From Roseovarius indicus (lineage in GTDB: Bacteria > Pseudomonadota > Alphaproteobacteria > Rhodobacterales > Rhodobacteraceae): a DNA stretch of 64,000 bases. The position numbers and the translations under genes were made by a program. Positions within the stretch are counted from its first letter, which is position 1. The number at the start of each line of letters is the position of its first letter. The DNA lies in contig NZ_CP031598.1 in assembly GCF_008728195.1 (NCBI RefSeq), positions 3,472,001-3,536,000 on the forward strand. Direction: 5' to 3'. The notes below the pieces were generated by a model. The model saw only the letters and a program-made list of their open reading frames with translations, was not told the DNA's origin and searched no databases. Positions 38,355-49,938 of the stretch are shown here, piece by piece.

Positions 38355-39028
38355 TGGCCCGTCAGCTCAGCTTCGACCTGCCCGTGCGCACCGCGCTCGG
38401 GCGTGCCGACTTCTTCGTATCGTCGGCCAACGCCACCGCCGTGGCGATGATCGAGGGCTGGCGCACATGGCCTGCCCGCAAACTGGTGCTCGTGGGGCCG
38501 CGCGGGGCGGGCAAGACCCACCTCGCCCATGTCTGGGCGGCGCAAAGCGGCGCCCGGATCATCCCGGCGCGCGACGTGGCGGCGGCCGACATCCCGGCGC
38601 TGGCCGAGGGGCCCGTAGCGGTCGAGGATTGCGACACCATCGCCGGCGACCGCGCCGCCGAGGATGCGCTGTTCCACCTCCACAACCTTGCGCTGGCCGA
38701 GGGGCAATCGCTGCTTTTTACCGCCACCGCCGCGCCGAACCACTGGCCCCTCGCCCTGCCCGACCTCGCCAGCCGGATGCAGGGCACGCCCACGGTCCAG
38801 ATCGCCCCGCCCGACGACGAACTGCTGATGGCGGTGATGATGAAGCTCTTTTCCGACCGCCAGCTCTCGCCCGCGCCGCAGGTTCTGCCCTACCTCACCC
38901 GGCGCATTGACCGTTCCTTCGATGCCGCAAGAGACATCGTCGAGCGACTTGATGCGGCAGCGCTCGAGCATCGCCGGCCGATCAACACCACGCTCGCCCG
39001 CGACCTGCTGGACAATGACGACACGTAA
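38354..39028 (+). CDS. hdaA: DnaA-related replication regulator
   Basis: 224 residues. The N-terminus QLSFDLP resembles the beta-clamp binding motif of Hda, and the AAA+ Walker A is GPRGAGKTHLAHVW. Sensor and helix parts follow, but the C-terminal DNA-binding domain of DnaA is absent. HdaA/Hda with the sliding clamp promotes ATP hydrolysis by DnaA, limiting initiation to once per cycle. It is coupled to the PerM gene and precedes ppk1 by 66 bp. Confidence 0.87.
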   Translation: MARQLSFDLPVRTALGRADFFVSSANATAVAMIEGWRTWPARKLVLVGPRGAGKTHLAHVWAAQSGARIIPARDVAAADIPALAEGPVAVEDCDTIAGDRAAEDALFHLHNLALAEGQSLLFTATAAPNHWPLALPDLASRMQGTPTVQIAPPDDELLMAVMMKLFSDRQLSPAPQVLPYLTRRIDRSFDAARDIVERLDAAALEHRRPINTTLARDLLDNDDT

Positions 39029-39094
39029 AGGCAGACTCCGTCACCTTCCCGTTACGAAGCCACGCTACGCAAATCGCGCAAGACACAGAGCAGA

Positions 39095-41269
39095 ATGAAC
39101 AAAGCCGATTTCCTCAAATCCCCCATGCCCGACCCCGTCGATCTGCCCGATCTCGACCTTTCGGGTCCGGGCCGGTTCTTCAACCGCGAGCTCAGCTGGC
39201 TGGGCTTCAACTGGCGGGTGCTGGAAGAGGCGCAGAACCCGCGCGTGCCGCTGCTCGAACGGCTGCGCTTCCTGTCGATCTCGGCCACCAATCTTGACGA
39301 GTTCTACAACGTCCGCGTGGCCGGCCTGCGCGAGCTGGCCCGCGAAGGCCGCTCCACCCCCGGCGCCGATGGCCTGACGCCCGCCGAACAGCTGGTGATG
39401 ATCGACGAGAACGCCCGCCGCCTGCTGCACAGCCAGCAGGTCACGCTGGGCGGCTTGCGCGAAGAGATGGACGGCGAGAAGATCCACATCCTGACGCGCG
39501 AGGGCCTGTCGGACAGCGACCGCGACTTCCTGGCCGATGCCTTCATGAACAAGGTCTTCCCGGTCCTGTCGCCCCTCGCCATCGACCCGGCGCACCCTTT
39601 CCCGTTCATCCCCAACCTGGGCTTCTGCCTGGCATTGCAGCTCGAGCGGAAATCCGACCGCCGCGCGCTTCAGGCGCTCTTGCCCATCCCCCAGCAGATC
39701 GACCGCTTCACCTTCCTGCCCGCCCCCGAGGGCACCTATCGCGCCCTGCCGCTGGAAGAGCTGCTGCTCCTGCATCTCGACAGCCTGTTCCCCGGCTACC
39801 GCTGCAAGGATCACTGCGCCTTCCGCGTGCTCCGCGACAGCGACCTCGAGGTCGAGGAAGAAGCCGAAGACCTCGTGCGCGAGTTCGAGGTGGCCCTCAA
39901 GCGCCGCCGCCGGGGCGAGGTGGTGCGCATGAAGATCTCCGAGGGCGCGCCGGAAAGCCTGCGCGCCACCATCATGCGCGAGCTGCATGTCGGCCCCGAC
40001 GAGGTGGTCGAGGTCGACGGCATGATCGGGCTGGCCGACCTCAAGGAGCTGGTGCTCGACAGCCGGCGCGACCTGCTCTGGCCCGCCTTCACCCCCCGCG
40101 TGCCCGAGCGCGTGCAGGACCATGACGGCGACATGTTCGCCGCCATCCGCCAGAAGGACATGCTGCTGCACCACCCCTACGAGACCTTCGACATGGTGGT
40201 GCGTTTCCTGGCCCAGGCGGCGCGCGACCCTGACGTGGTGGCGATCAAGCAGACGCTCTACCGCACGTCCAAGAACTCTCCCATCGTCGAGGCGCTGTGC
40301 GAGGCGGCGGAAGACGGCAAGTCGGTCACCGCGCTGGTGGAACTCAAGGCGCGCTTCGACGAGGCCGCCAATATCCGCCAGTCCCGCAGGCTGGAGCGGG
40401 CGGGCGCCCACGTGGTCTATGGCTTCATCGACTGGAAGACCCACGCCAAGATTTCCACCGTGGTCCGGCGCGAAGGCGACAACCTTGTCACCTACACCCA
40501 TTACGGCACCGGCAACTATCACCCGATTACCGCCAAGATCTACACCGACCTCAGCTTCTTCACCTGCGATGCCAAGCTGGGGCGCGACGCCACCAAGGTC
40601 TTCAACTACCTCTCGGGATATGCCCTGCCCGAAACGCTCGAAAACCTCTCGATCTCGCCCCACGAGATGAAGAACGACCTGATCCGGATGATCGAGGACG
40701 AGATCGCCCACGCCAAGGCCGGCCGCCCGGCGGAAATCTGGGCCAAGATGAACTCGCTCATCGAACCCGACGTGATCGACGCGCTCTACCGCGCCAGCCA
40801 GGCGGGCGTGCAGATCAGCCTCGTGGTGCGCGGCATCTGCGGCATCCGGCCCGGCGTGAAGGGCCTCTCGGACAACATCCGCGTGAAATCCATCGTCGGG
40901 CGATTCCTCGAACATTCCCGCATCGTCTGCTACGGCAACGGCGCGGGGCTGCCCTCGAAAAAGGCCCGCGTCTTCATCAGCTCGGCCGACTGGATGGGCC
41001 GCAACCTCAACCGCCGGGTCGAAACCCTGGTCGAGATCGAGAACGCCACCGTGAAGGCCCAGATCGTCAGCCAGATCATGGCCGCCAACATGGCCGACAT
41101 CGCCCAGAGCTGGACAATGGCGCCCGACGGCGCCTTCACCCGCGCCGAATGGCCCGAGGGCGAGTTTGCCTTCAACTGTCACCGGTTCTTCATGGAAAAC
41201 CCGTCATTGTCGGGCCGCGGCTCGGCAGGCGCGGCGGATGTGCCGAAACTGACGCATACGGGCGATTGA
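39095..41269 (+). CDS. ppk1: Polyphosphate kinase 1
   Basis: 724 residues. The N-terminal domain has [24 protein letters not shown] at about residue 450 holds the His that is phosphorylated, and [13 protein letters not shown] the second essential His. [19 protein letters not shown] is the C-terminal catalytic PLD-like block. It makes polyphosphate from ATP at the membrane. It is followed by ppx 50 bp downstream, and hdaA lies upstream. Confidence 0.96.
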   Translation: MNKADFLKSPMPDPVDLPDLDLSGPGRFFNRELSWLGFNWRVLEEAQNPRVPLLERLRFLSISATNLDEFYNVRVAGLRELAREGRSTPGADGLTPAEQLVMIDENARRLLHSQQVTLGGLREEMDGEKIHILTREGLSDSDRDFLADAFMNKVFPVLSPLAIDPAHPFPFIPNLGFCLALQLERKSDRRALQALLPIPQQIDRFTFLPAPEGTYRALPLEELLLLHLDSLFPGYRCKDHCAFRVLRDSDLEVEEEAEDLVREFEVALKRRRRGEVVRMKISEGAPESLRATIMRELHVGPDEVVEVDGMIGLADLKELVLDSRRDLLWPAFTPRVPERVQDHDGDMFAAIRQKDMLLHHPYETFDMVVRFLAQAARDPDVVAIKQTLYRTSKNSPIVEALCEAAEDGKSVTALVELKARFDEAANIRQSRRLERAGAHVVYGFIDWKTHAKISTVVRREGDNLVTYTHYGTGNYHPITAKIYTDLSFFTCDAKLGRDATKVFNYLSGYALPETLENLSISPHEMKNDLIRMIEDEIAHAKAGRPAEIWAKMNSLIEPDVIDALYRASQAGVQISLVVRGICGIRPGVKGLSDNIRVKSIVGRFLEHSRIVCYGNGAGLPSKKARVFISSADWMGRNLNRRVETLVEIENATVKAQIVSQIMAANMADIAQSWTMAPDGAFTRAEWPEGEFAFNCHRFFMENPSLSGRGSAGAADVPKLTHTGD

Positions 41270-41319
41270 CCGCCCCCGCCCCATATCGCATACCATGACC
41301 AAGACCAACCGAGGGCCAG

Positions 41320-42864
41320 ATGGACGGCACCAACGATCCCGCTGAAACCGATTGGGGCCCATTCGGGCGGCCGCTTTTCGATGAAGCTTCGGCCCAGGGC
41401 CTGAGCCGTGTCGGCGTGGTCGACATAGGCTCGAACTCGGTCCGGCTTGTCATCTTCGACGGCGCGGCCCGCAGCCCGGCCTATTTCTTCAACGAGAAGA
41501 TCATGTGCGCCCTTGGCGCCGGCATGTCCGAAACCGGGCGCCTAAACCCCGAAGGGCGCGCCCGCGCGCTGGCGGCCATGCGCCGGTTCAAGCACCTCGG
41601 CGACGGGATCGGCACCGAGGGGCTGACCGCCGTGGCCACCGCCGCCGTACGCGAGGCGGAAGATGGCGCCGAGTTCTGCGAGGAGGTCGAGCGCGAGACC
41701 GGCATCCGCATCCACGTCATCGACGGCAAGGAAGAGGCCCGCCTCTCGGCCCAGGGCGTGCTTCTGGGCTGGCCCGGCTCCTATGGCCTCGTCTGCGATA
41801 TCGGCGGCTCGTCGATGGAGCTGGCCGAGATCAACGGCGGCCGCGTCGGCCGGCGGCTCAGCTCGTCGCTGGGCCCGCTCAAGCTGCGCGACATGAAGGG
41901 CGGCAAGAAGGCCCGCAAGGCGCTGATCCGCGACCGGATCAAGTCGATGCAGGACGACCTCGGCGAGCAGAAGAACCGCCTCTTCCTCGTCGGCGGCTCG
42001 TGGCGGGCCATCGCCAAGATCGACATGGAGCGCCGCGGCTACCCGCTGCACGTGCTGCACGAATACCGGATGACGGCCAAGGCGGTGCGCGAGACGGCCA
42101 AGTATATCGAGAAATGCGACCCCGAAGACCTGCGCAACCGCGCCGGTGTCTCGTCAAGCCGGATGGCGCTGGTGCCGATCGCGACGGAGGTGCTGCGCGA
42201 GGTGGTGAAGGCCTTCAAGCCCCGCGACATCGCCATTTCCAGCTACGGCATCCGCGAGGGGCTGCTCTACGAACAGATGCCCACGCGCCTGCGCGACCGC
42301 GACCCGCTGATCGAGGCCTGCGCCTTTGCCGAAAGCCGCGATGCCCGCGTGCCGGGCTATGGCACGGTGGTCTACAAGTTCATCGAGCCGCTCTTCCGCT
42401 CGGCCCGGCCAGAAAAGCGGCGGATCATCAAGGCGGCCTGCCTGCTGCACGACGTCAGCTGGCGCGCCCACCCCGACTACCGCGCCGAGGATTGCTTCGA
42501 CAACGCCACCCGCGCCAACCTTGGCGGGCTCAAGCATTCCGAGCGGGTGTTTCTCGGGCTGGCGCTGCTGCACCGCTATTCGAACAAGCGCGAGGGGACG
42601 CGGTTCCAGGATCTGAACTCGCTCGTCACCGATGACGACCAGCTTCAGGCCGAGGTGCTGGGCAAGGCGATGCGCTTTGCCGCGATGCTCTGGCTCAAAC
42701 GTGACGCCAAGCTGGGCGAACTGCGCTGGTATCCGAAGAAGAAGCGCCTCGATCTGCGCCTCTCGCCCGAGGCCGCGCCCCTTTTCGGCGAGGTGGCCGA
42801 GGCGCGCTTCCGCTCGCTGGCGGATACGTTGCAGGCCGAGGCGACGATCAAGATGGGGCAGTAG
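41320..42864 (+). CDS. ppx: Exopolyphosphatase
   Basis: 514 residues. The ASKHA-fold N-terminal domain has VVDIGSNSVRLVIFD and VCDIGGSSMELAEI, the two phosphate-binding loops, and the later C-terminal part has AACLLHDVSWRAHPDYRAE, an HD-like helical domain found in longer Ppx proteins. It hydrolyses terminal phosphates from polyphosphate (or pppGpp). Paired with ppk1 it sets polyphosphate turnover. Confidence 0.93.
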   Translation: MDGTNDPAETDWGPFGRPLFDEASAQGLSRVGVVDIGSNSVRLVIFDGAARSPAYFFNEKIMCALGAGMSETGRLNPEGRARALAAMRRFKHLGDGIGTEGLTAVATAAVREAEDGAEFCEEVERETGIRIHVIDGKEEARLSAQGVLLGWPGSYGLVCDIGGSSMELAEINGGRVGRRLSSSLGPLKLRDMKGGKKARKALIRDRIKSMQDDLGEQKNRLFLVGGSWRAIAKIDMERRGYPLHVLHEYRMTAKAVRETAKYIEKCDPEDLRNRAGVSSSRMALVPIATEVLREVVKAFKPRDIAISSYGIREGLLYEQMPTRLRDRDPLIEACAFAESRDARVPGYGTVVYKFIEPLFRSARPEKRRIIKAACLLHDVSWRAHPDYRAEDCFDNATRANLGGLKHSERVFLGLALLHRYSNKREGTRFQDLNSLVTDDDQLQAEVLGKAMRFAAMLWLKRDAKLGELRWYPKKKRLDLRLSPEAAPLFGEVAEARFRSLADTLQAEATIKMGQ

Positions 42865-42897
42865 GCGCCGGGGCCGGCGCCTTGGGCCGACCGGTCC

Positions 42898-43299
42898 TCA
42901 AATCTCGATCTCTTCCCCCGGTTCGATATCCAGCTCCGGATCAAGCGGCGTCTCCGGGTCGAGCGGCTCTTTCCGGCGAATGATAATATCGCCGTTGGGC
43001 AGCATCTCGGGCATCTCGTAATTGCTGAGATCGTCGACCTTGCCCAGCAGCTCCGCAAAGGCCGGCCCCATCTCCTGCGCGAAATCGCGCAGCGCGGGCT
43101 CGATCTCGCCCGCCATCCCCTCGAGGTCGCGCAGCGCCGGCTCCATCTCGCGCAGGATGCCTTCAAGGAACATCCGCGCCCCCTCTTCCATCAGCGAGCG
43201 TTCGTTTTCGGGGGCGTCGGGCTCTGCCTCGGTATCCTGCGCCAGCGCGGGCGCGGTCAGGCAGAGGGCGGCGGCGGTGATCAGGGCAAGACGTCTCAT
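42898..43299 (-). CDS. Secreted acidic hypothetical protein
   Basis: 133 residues with a signal peptide (ALCLTAPALA-QD). The mature part is strongly acidic, with repeated helical turns (GMAGEIEPALRDF, AFAELLGKVDDLS) and a Pro-rich PLDPETPLDPELD end. The pattern recurs in related bacteria under various names; no enzyme motif is present. It is convergent with ppx. Confidence 0.7.
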   Translation of the reverse strand: MRRLALITAAALCLTAPALAQDTEAEPDAPENERSLMEEGARMFLEGILREMEPALRDLEGMAGEIEPALRDFAQEMGPAFAELLGKVDDLSNYEMPEMLPNGDIIIRRKEPLDPETPLDPELDIEPGEEIEI

Positions 43300-43342
43300 G
43301 CCCTGAATATAGGCGTTGGCGGTGACGGTTTTAAGACTTTGC

Positions 43343-44110
43343 TCAATCCAGCCCCTCGGTCTCGATCTTCATCTCCGCCCCGCAATGCTTGCAGTGAATG
43401 GCGTCGCGGTCATGCCGCATCAGCCCGCATTCCGAGCATTTCTGCCGCACCTTCGCCGGCGAGAAGATGGCCTGCGCCAACCGCAGAAAGAGCCCCACCC
43501 CCACCGCCATGATCACCACCGTCAAAAGCCGCCCCTGCGGCGTGGTCATGGCGATATCGCCAAAGCCCGTCGTGGTCAGCGTGGCGACGGTGAAGTAAAG
43601 CGCGTCGACATAGGTCTCGAGCCCCGGCTCCTGCGCACGCAGCACGAAGACCAGCGCCGTCATCGCGAAGATGAAGACCAGCAGGTTCACCGCCGAGATC
43701 ACCGTATCCTCGTGCCGCCGGAACACCCGCGAATCGCGCCGCAGGTCGTGCATCAGGTGATAGGAATGCACCAGCCTGAGCGCCCGCAGAAGCCGCAGCA
43801 TCATCAGCCCCTGCCCCAGGAACGGTGCCGCCGCCAGCGACGCCAGCACCACGATATCGACCAGCACGTAGAACCGCCGCAGATGCCGCCACCGGTCCGG
43901 CGCGATCCAGAACCGGGCCAGCATGTCGAGCAGGATGAACAACCCGATCAGCCCGTCGGCGATCAGCAGCCACGGCGCCAGCGTCAGCGTCGCGGTGCCG
44001 AGAAAGAAGATGATCGACACCGCATCGAAACCCAGCATCGCATAGCGGAACCGCGTCGCCCGCTTGTTGCGGCCGTGATAGAGATCGTGAAGACGGTCCT
44101 TCAGGGTCAT
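43343..44110 (-). CDS. Voltage-gated-type potassium channel with C-terminal zinc ribbon
   Basis: 255 residues with about six membrane segments. S4-like LMMLRLLRALRLV with regular Arg, then the pore helix and filter YFTVATLTTTGFGDIAMTT (TTGFGD) give K+ selectivity. After S6 comes a short tail with CSECGLMRHDRDAIHCKHCGAEMKI, a zinc ribbon of CxxC-x12-CxxC type. Such a metal site is unusual in a channel and might gate it or tie it to another protein. Confidence 0.85.
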   Translation of the reverse strand: MTLKDRLHDLYHGRNKRATRFRYAMLGFDAVSIIFFLGTATLTLAPWLLIADGLIGLFILLDMLARFWIAPDRWRHLRRFYVLVDIVVLASLAAAPFLGQGLMMLRLLRALRLVHSYHLMHDLRRDSRVFRRHEDTVISAVNLLVFIFAMTALVFVLRAQEPGLETYVDALYFTVATLTTTGFGDIAMTTPQGRLLTVVIMAVGVGLFLRLAQAIFSPAKVRQKCSECGLMRHDRDAIHCKHCGAEMKIETEGLD

Positions 44111-44120
44111 CCGCGCCCCC

Positions 44121-45152
44121 TCACAGCTCGATATCCATGGTCACCGGAAAATGATCCGACGCGGTGATCAGCGCATCGCGCAGATCCGGCACGCGCCAGC
44201 AACCCGGGTCGTCGAACGGGTGCCAGATGCGCCAGCGCGGCCCCTTCTTCCGCAAGCCCGGCGAGACCATGATGTAATCGAGCAGCGCCTGCAGATAGCG
44301 CTGCTCCGACTGGATGTAGAACCGCGCCGTGGTGTTCATCGCCCCGATCCGCCGGGTCAGCGCCCGGCGCGCGTGCGGATCGTAAAGCACATGCGCGGTC
44401 TCGGCCCCCTCGCCCATGATGATCTCGACCGACGAGCGTCCGAAGAGGTGCTCGTATTCATCGAGGCCGGGGCCGTCGTTCAGATCGCCCATCAGGATCA
44501 GCTCGTCCCCGGCCTCCAGATGCTGCACGATCCGCTGGCGCAGCCACACCGCCTGGGCCTGCTGCTTGCGCCGGTTGGAGATCGCCATCCGCATCACCTC
44601 GTCGCGATTGGTCGCCCCGTGCGGCGCCTTCGACTTCAGATGCGCCCCGATCATGCGGAATGTCGCGCCGGACGGCGTCTCGGCGGCAATCTCGAAGGGC
44701 GGCTTGGAAAACACCACGAGGTCTTCGGTCGCGTCGATATCGAGGTCGATCCGGAACACCCCGTCAAAGCGCGGCGCCTCCCGCGCGCCCTTCTGGCCGG
44801 TTGGCTCGCCCTTTGGGTCATGCCGGCACGACAGCTTGTCGGGGTCGAACAGCAGCGCGATCTCCTGCTGTGTGTCGTTGTAAAACCCGATGATCGCCTT
44901 GCGCGCCCGCAACTCCATCGCCGCCGCGAAATTCTCCAGCGCCCGCACCGTGGCCCGCTTGCCGTTATGATCCGGCGCCTCGATCACCATCACCGCATCC
45001 GCATCGAGCGCGGTGAAGACGATGCCCAGCGCCGCCAGCTGATCGCCCCGCGTCACGTTGTGACGCCCCGACCATTCGCCATCGTCATAGGGGGTGCCGG
45101 CATCGTCGAAAAGCGCGTTGAACCATTCCACGTTGTAGGTCGCGAAACGCAT
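44121..45152 (-). CDS. Endonuclease/exonuclease/phosphatase-family protein
   Basis: 343 residues. The N-terminus RFATYNVEWFNALF carries the catalytic Asn and later VMVIEAPDHNG the Glu; LMGDLNDGPGLDEYE is the GDxN motif, and ASDHFPVTMDIEL the SDH motif of the EEP fold. It would hydrolyse phosphodiester or phosphomonoester bonds. No signal peptide is present. The next gene downstream is the K+ channel, 11 bp away. Confidence 0.85.
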   Translation of the reverse strand: MRFATYNVEWFNALFDDAGTPYDDGEWSGRHNVTRGDQLAALGIVFTALDADAVMVIEAPDHNGKRATVRALENFAAAMELRARKAIIGFYNDTQQEIALLFDPDKLSCRHDPKGEPTGQKGAREAPRFDGVFRIDLDIDATEDLVVFSKPPFEIAAETPSGATFRMIGAHLKSKAPHGATNRDEVMRMAISNRRKQQAQAVWLRQRIVQHLEAGDELILMGDLNDGPGLDEYEHLFGRSSVEIIMGEGAETAHVLYDPHARRALTRRIGAMNTTARFYIQSEQRYLQALLDYIMVSPGLRKKGPRWRIWHPFDDPGCWRVPDLRDALITASDHFPVTMDIEL

Positions 45153-45153
45153 C

Positions 45154-45834
45154 TCACGCGGCCCTTTCGGAGATCTCTTCCCAGGCGCGGTTGATGTCGA
45201 TGATCCGTTTCTCGGCCAGCTTCACGGCCTCTTCCGGCACGCCGCGGGCCAGCATCCGGTCAGGGTGGCTCTCGCGCACCTGTTTGCGCCAGACCTTGCG
45301 GATCTCGTCCATCGGCATGTCCGGCGTCACCCCCAGCACCGAATAGGGGTCGGGCTTGGCATCCGGCACGAACCGGCTTTTCAACGCGTTGAATTCATAG
45401 GGTTTCAGCCCGAAGATCCCGGCCACCCGTTCCAGGAACTGGTCCTCGTTCGGATGATAGATGCCATCGGCCACCGCGATGTGGAACAAGCCCTCCATCA
45501 GGTCGCTCAGCGTCTCGGTATCGTCGCCGAACATCCGCTGGATGCGCTCGGCATATTCCTCGAACCCCGCCACGTCCTGCCGGGCGAGGTTGAAGACCCG
45601 CGCCGCGCCCGCCTCGTCGGCCTGGGCAATCTGGAAGACATCGCGAAACGCCGTCACCTCGTCGCGCGTCACCAGCCCGTCGGCCTTGGCCATCTTGGCC
45701 CCCAGCGCGATAACGGCGATGGCGAAGGCCACGCTGCGCTCGGGCGGCGTGCGCAGGCGGTCGAACACCTCGCTCAGCGGCTCGCCCTTGGTCAGCGCCG
45801 ACAGCGCCTCGGATATGCGGTTCCAGATCGACAT
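45154..45834 (-). CDS. TerB/DnaJ-domain protein (DjlA-like)
   Basis: 226 residues from ATG 45834. The first two thirds hold a TerB-like helical domain (AFAIAVIALGAKMAKADGLVTRDEVTAFRDVF, then GLFHIAVADGIYHPNEDQFLERVAGIFGL). The C-terminal J domain is DPYSVLGVTPDMPMDEIRKVWRKQVRESHPDRM with the HPD motif. It would recruit DnaK. Unlike full DjlA, no membrane anchor precedes the TerB part. It ends 2 bp before the EEP gene. Confidence 0.86.
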   Translation of the reverse strand: MSIWNRISEALSALTKGEPLSEVFDRLRTPPERSVAFAIAVIALGAKMAKADGLVTRDEVTAFRDVFQIAQADEAGAARVFNLARQDVAGFEEYAERIQRMFGDDTETLSDLMEGLFHIAVADGIYHPNEDQFLERVAGIFGLKPYEFNALKSRFVPDAKPDPYSVLGVTPDMPMDEIRKVWRKQVRESHPDRMLARGVPEEAVKLAEKRIIDINRAWEEISERAA

Positions 45835-45887
45835 GAGCGCGACCCTATCGGCTTCCGCAGGCGATGTCAGCGTCAACCGCCCTCGCG

Positions 45888-46367
45888 TCAGAGGATTTTC
45901 TGCATCAGCACAAGATCCATCCAGCGGCCGAACTTGCGGCCCACCTCCGGCATGCGCCCGACCGTCTCGAAACCGATGGCGTGGTGAAAGGCTATCCCGA
46001 CCGTGTTCTCGCCGCTGACGCCCGCCACCAGCACATGCGCCCCGCCCTCGCGCAGCGCCGCCTCCAGCCGGGTCATCAGGGCCCGCCCGAGCCCCCGCCC
46101 GGCCGCATCCGGCGCAAGCTGCACCGTATGCTCCATCGTGTGCCGGTATCCCGGCCCGCCCCGGAACGGAAAGGCGGTGGCAAAGCCCAGCACCGCGCCG
46201 TCGTCCTCGGCCACGAAGAACGCCCCCGGCCGCGCGGCGATATCGACGGTCAGCCCGGCCACCGTTTTCTCGTCGGTGGTGAAGGTCACAGACGTTTCGC
46301 GAATGTAGGGGTTCCAGATCTCCGCGATGGCGCCCGCATCCTCGGGCCCCGCGGCGCGCACGCTCAC
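45888..46367 (-). CDS. GNAT N-acetyltransferase, phosphinothricin-acetyltransferase type
   Basis: 159 residues from a GTG at 46367 that overlaps the previous stop (GTGA). The motif IWNPYIRETSVTFTTD near the N-terminus and VQLAPDAAGRGLGRALMTRLEA (motif A) followed by GIAFHHAIGFETVGRMPEVGRKFGRWMD are those of the Pat/Bar-type GNATs that acetylate amino acids or related compounds. The real substrate is likely a housekeeping amino acid analogue. Confidence 0.85.
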   Translation of the reverse strand: MSVRAAGPEDAGAIAEIWNPYIRETSVTFTTDEKTVAGLTVDIAARPGAFFVAEDDGAVLGFATAFPFRGGPGYRHTMEHTVQLAPDAAGRGLGRALMTRLEAALREGGAHVLVAGVSGENTVGIAFHHAIGFETVGRMPEVGRKFGRWMDLVLMQKIL

Positions 46368-46975
46368 TCGATCACCCTCAGCCCGTGCGGCGTGTCGATC
46401 TCGTAGCGCATCGCCGCATCGCCCGCCTCGAACACCACCCGCTCGTCCTCCAGCCGGTCGGCCAGCGCCGCCTGCAACGCCGCCGCCTCCGGATGCGTGA
46501 TCACTAGCCGCCGCAGCGCACAGCCCGAGGGCGCCAGCCGCGCCGCCGGGTGGGCCGAGCCCTCCCACTGGATGACCGCCGGGAAACTGTTGTCATAGGG
46601 CAGCACGCCGCTTTCCGGCACCGCCATGCGCCAGCGCAGGTCGCCCCGCTCCAGCGCCACCGGGCTGCCCGCCTCGGGGTGGTCGGCCACCACGCCGTCA
46701 AGGTCATCGGTCCGGCAGATCCAGATCCGCGGCCGCGGGCGCCCCTCGAACCGGTCGAGGTCGAACCAGCGCGGATAGGGCAGCGCCTCCGCCCCCGGGT
46801 CCACCGCGATCACCTCGAGATAGAGCCCCTCCTCCATCCCCAACAGCAGGTTATGGGTGCCGAATTTCACATGCTGCCCCCCCGGTTGCAGCGCCACGCC
46901 CAGCGCGTGCTCCACCGACTCGCGGCCCTCGTCCAGCGTCTCGGCCGCCACGGCCAGGTGATCCAGTTCCAGCAT
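46364..46975 (-). CDS. Glyoxalase-like VOC-family protein
   Basis: 203 residues. MLELDHLAVAAETLDEGRESVEHALGVALQPGGQHVKFGTHNLLLGMEEGLYLEVIAVDP is the Glyoxalase_3-like (PF13468-type) N-terminal domain, with a His and a Glu where metal ligands sit. The C-terminal half is a second beta-alpha repeat. It is coupled by GTGA to the GNAT gene. The substrate is not known. Confidence 0.8.
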   Translation of the reverse strand: MLELDHLAVAAETLDEGRESVEHALGVALQPGGQHVKFGTHNLLLGMEEGLYLEVIAVDPGAEALPYPRWFDLDRFEGRPRPRIWICRTDDLDGVVADHPEAGSPVALERGDLRWRMAVPESGVLPYDNSFPAVIQWEGSAHPAARLAPSGCALRRLVITHPEAAALQAALADRLEDERVVFEAGDAAMRYEIDTPHGLRVIE

Positions 46976-47038
46976 GTCGCCCCCGTCCTGTTGCTCGCAG
47001 CGCCACCATAGGCATCGCGCGGGGCGGATGGCAAACGC

Positions 47039-47530
47039 TCAGATCACGACGCGCCACAGCGCCCACAGCGCCACCAGGACCGTCGGGTAGAACGTCGCCG
47101 CGAACCCGAAGGCGCGCAGCGGCGGGGCCCGGTGATACCCGAACCAGAAGGCCAGCCGTGCCACGGCAAAGGCCACCCCCAGCACCAGGATCACACCGGG
47201 GCCCTCGGCCCCCAGCAGCACCGCCGCCGCAGGCCAGACGGCCATCGCCAGCACAAGCTGCTCGACCGTGTTGGACAGCACCCGCTGATCGATCGCCGCC
47301 GCGCCGCTGAACGCCTCGCCATCGATGATCGCGTCATCGAAGAACCGCCGCTGCGCCAGCCGCCCGACCATGGCGATCATCACCAGCCCGGGCGCAAGGA
47401 ACGCGGTCATGATTGTCGGCATCAGCGCGAAGACCGGCAGTTGCACGAACATCGCCGCCCCGATAAGCACGGCAAAAGACCAGGCCACCCCGGCCGCCAT
47501 GCCAACCGCAATCTTCCGCCGCGTCTCCAT
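47039..47530 (-). CDS. MAPEG-family membrane protein
   Basis: 163 residues with four membrane helices. The block SNTVEQLVLAMAVWPAAAVLLG is the conserved second-helix segment of MAPEG (N-x-x-E-x-x). Members include glutathione transferases and membrane proteins of unknown role. RLAFWFGYHRAPPLRAFGFAATFYP closes the family pattern. It is followed by the composite repeat before scpA. Confidence 0.84.
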   Translation of the reverse strand: METRRKIAVGMAAGVAWSFAVLIGAAMFVQLPVFALMPTIMTAFLAPGLVMIAMVGRLAQRRFFDDAIIDGEAFSGAAAIDQRVLSNTVEQLVLAMAVWPAAAVLLGAEGPGVILVLGVAFAVARLAFWFGYHRAPPLRAFGFAATFYPTVLVALWALWRVVI

Positions 47531-47539
47531 CTCCCCACC

Positions 47540-47613
47540 CTTCTTCTTGGTCCAAATATCCCGGGGGAGACGTTGAATTTCCTAAAGAAATTCAACGTCG
47601 GGGGCAGCGCCCC
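47540..47613. repeat. 3'-end composite repeat behind scpA: core plus two hairpins
   Basis: Read from the scpA stop (minus strand) it shows GGGGC/GCCCC (47601-47613), a 13-bp stem GACGTTGAATTTC/GAAATTCAACGTC (arms 47569-47581 and 47587-47599), and then the core around CCCGGGATATTTGG and AAGAAG (47540-47566). The same order stands behind the MFS gene near 58.0 kb. The T-free loop and long stem suggest a terminator or 3'-end stabiliser. Confidence 0.65.
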
Positions 47614-47617
47614 AAGC

Positions 47618-49747
<2,130 letters not shown>

Positions 49748-49938
49748 TGCCTTGTCCTCTTCTCGTCCGGCCCGCGGCGGGGGTTGCCCCCACCGTCCGT
49801 GGCCCGTGATTTCCAATCCCTGTCACAGCCGCGCGGCGGCCCTCTGCCGCGCCGCGCCTGCGACTTTTTCCGCCCTCGCGGAATTCTGACTTCGCATCCC
49901 GTCCCCGAAGTCCTATATCTGGGGCAACGGGAGACCCC

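Noticed and set aside
39065..41182. 705-codon minus-strand frame opposite ppk1
   Set aside because: Shadow of ppk1; no start signal and no recognisable domain.
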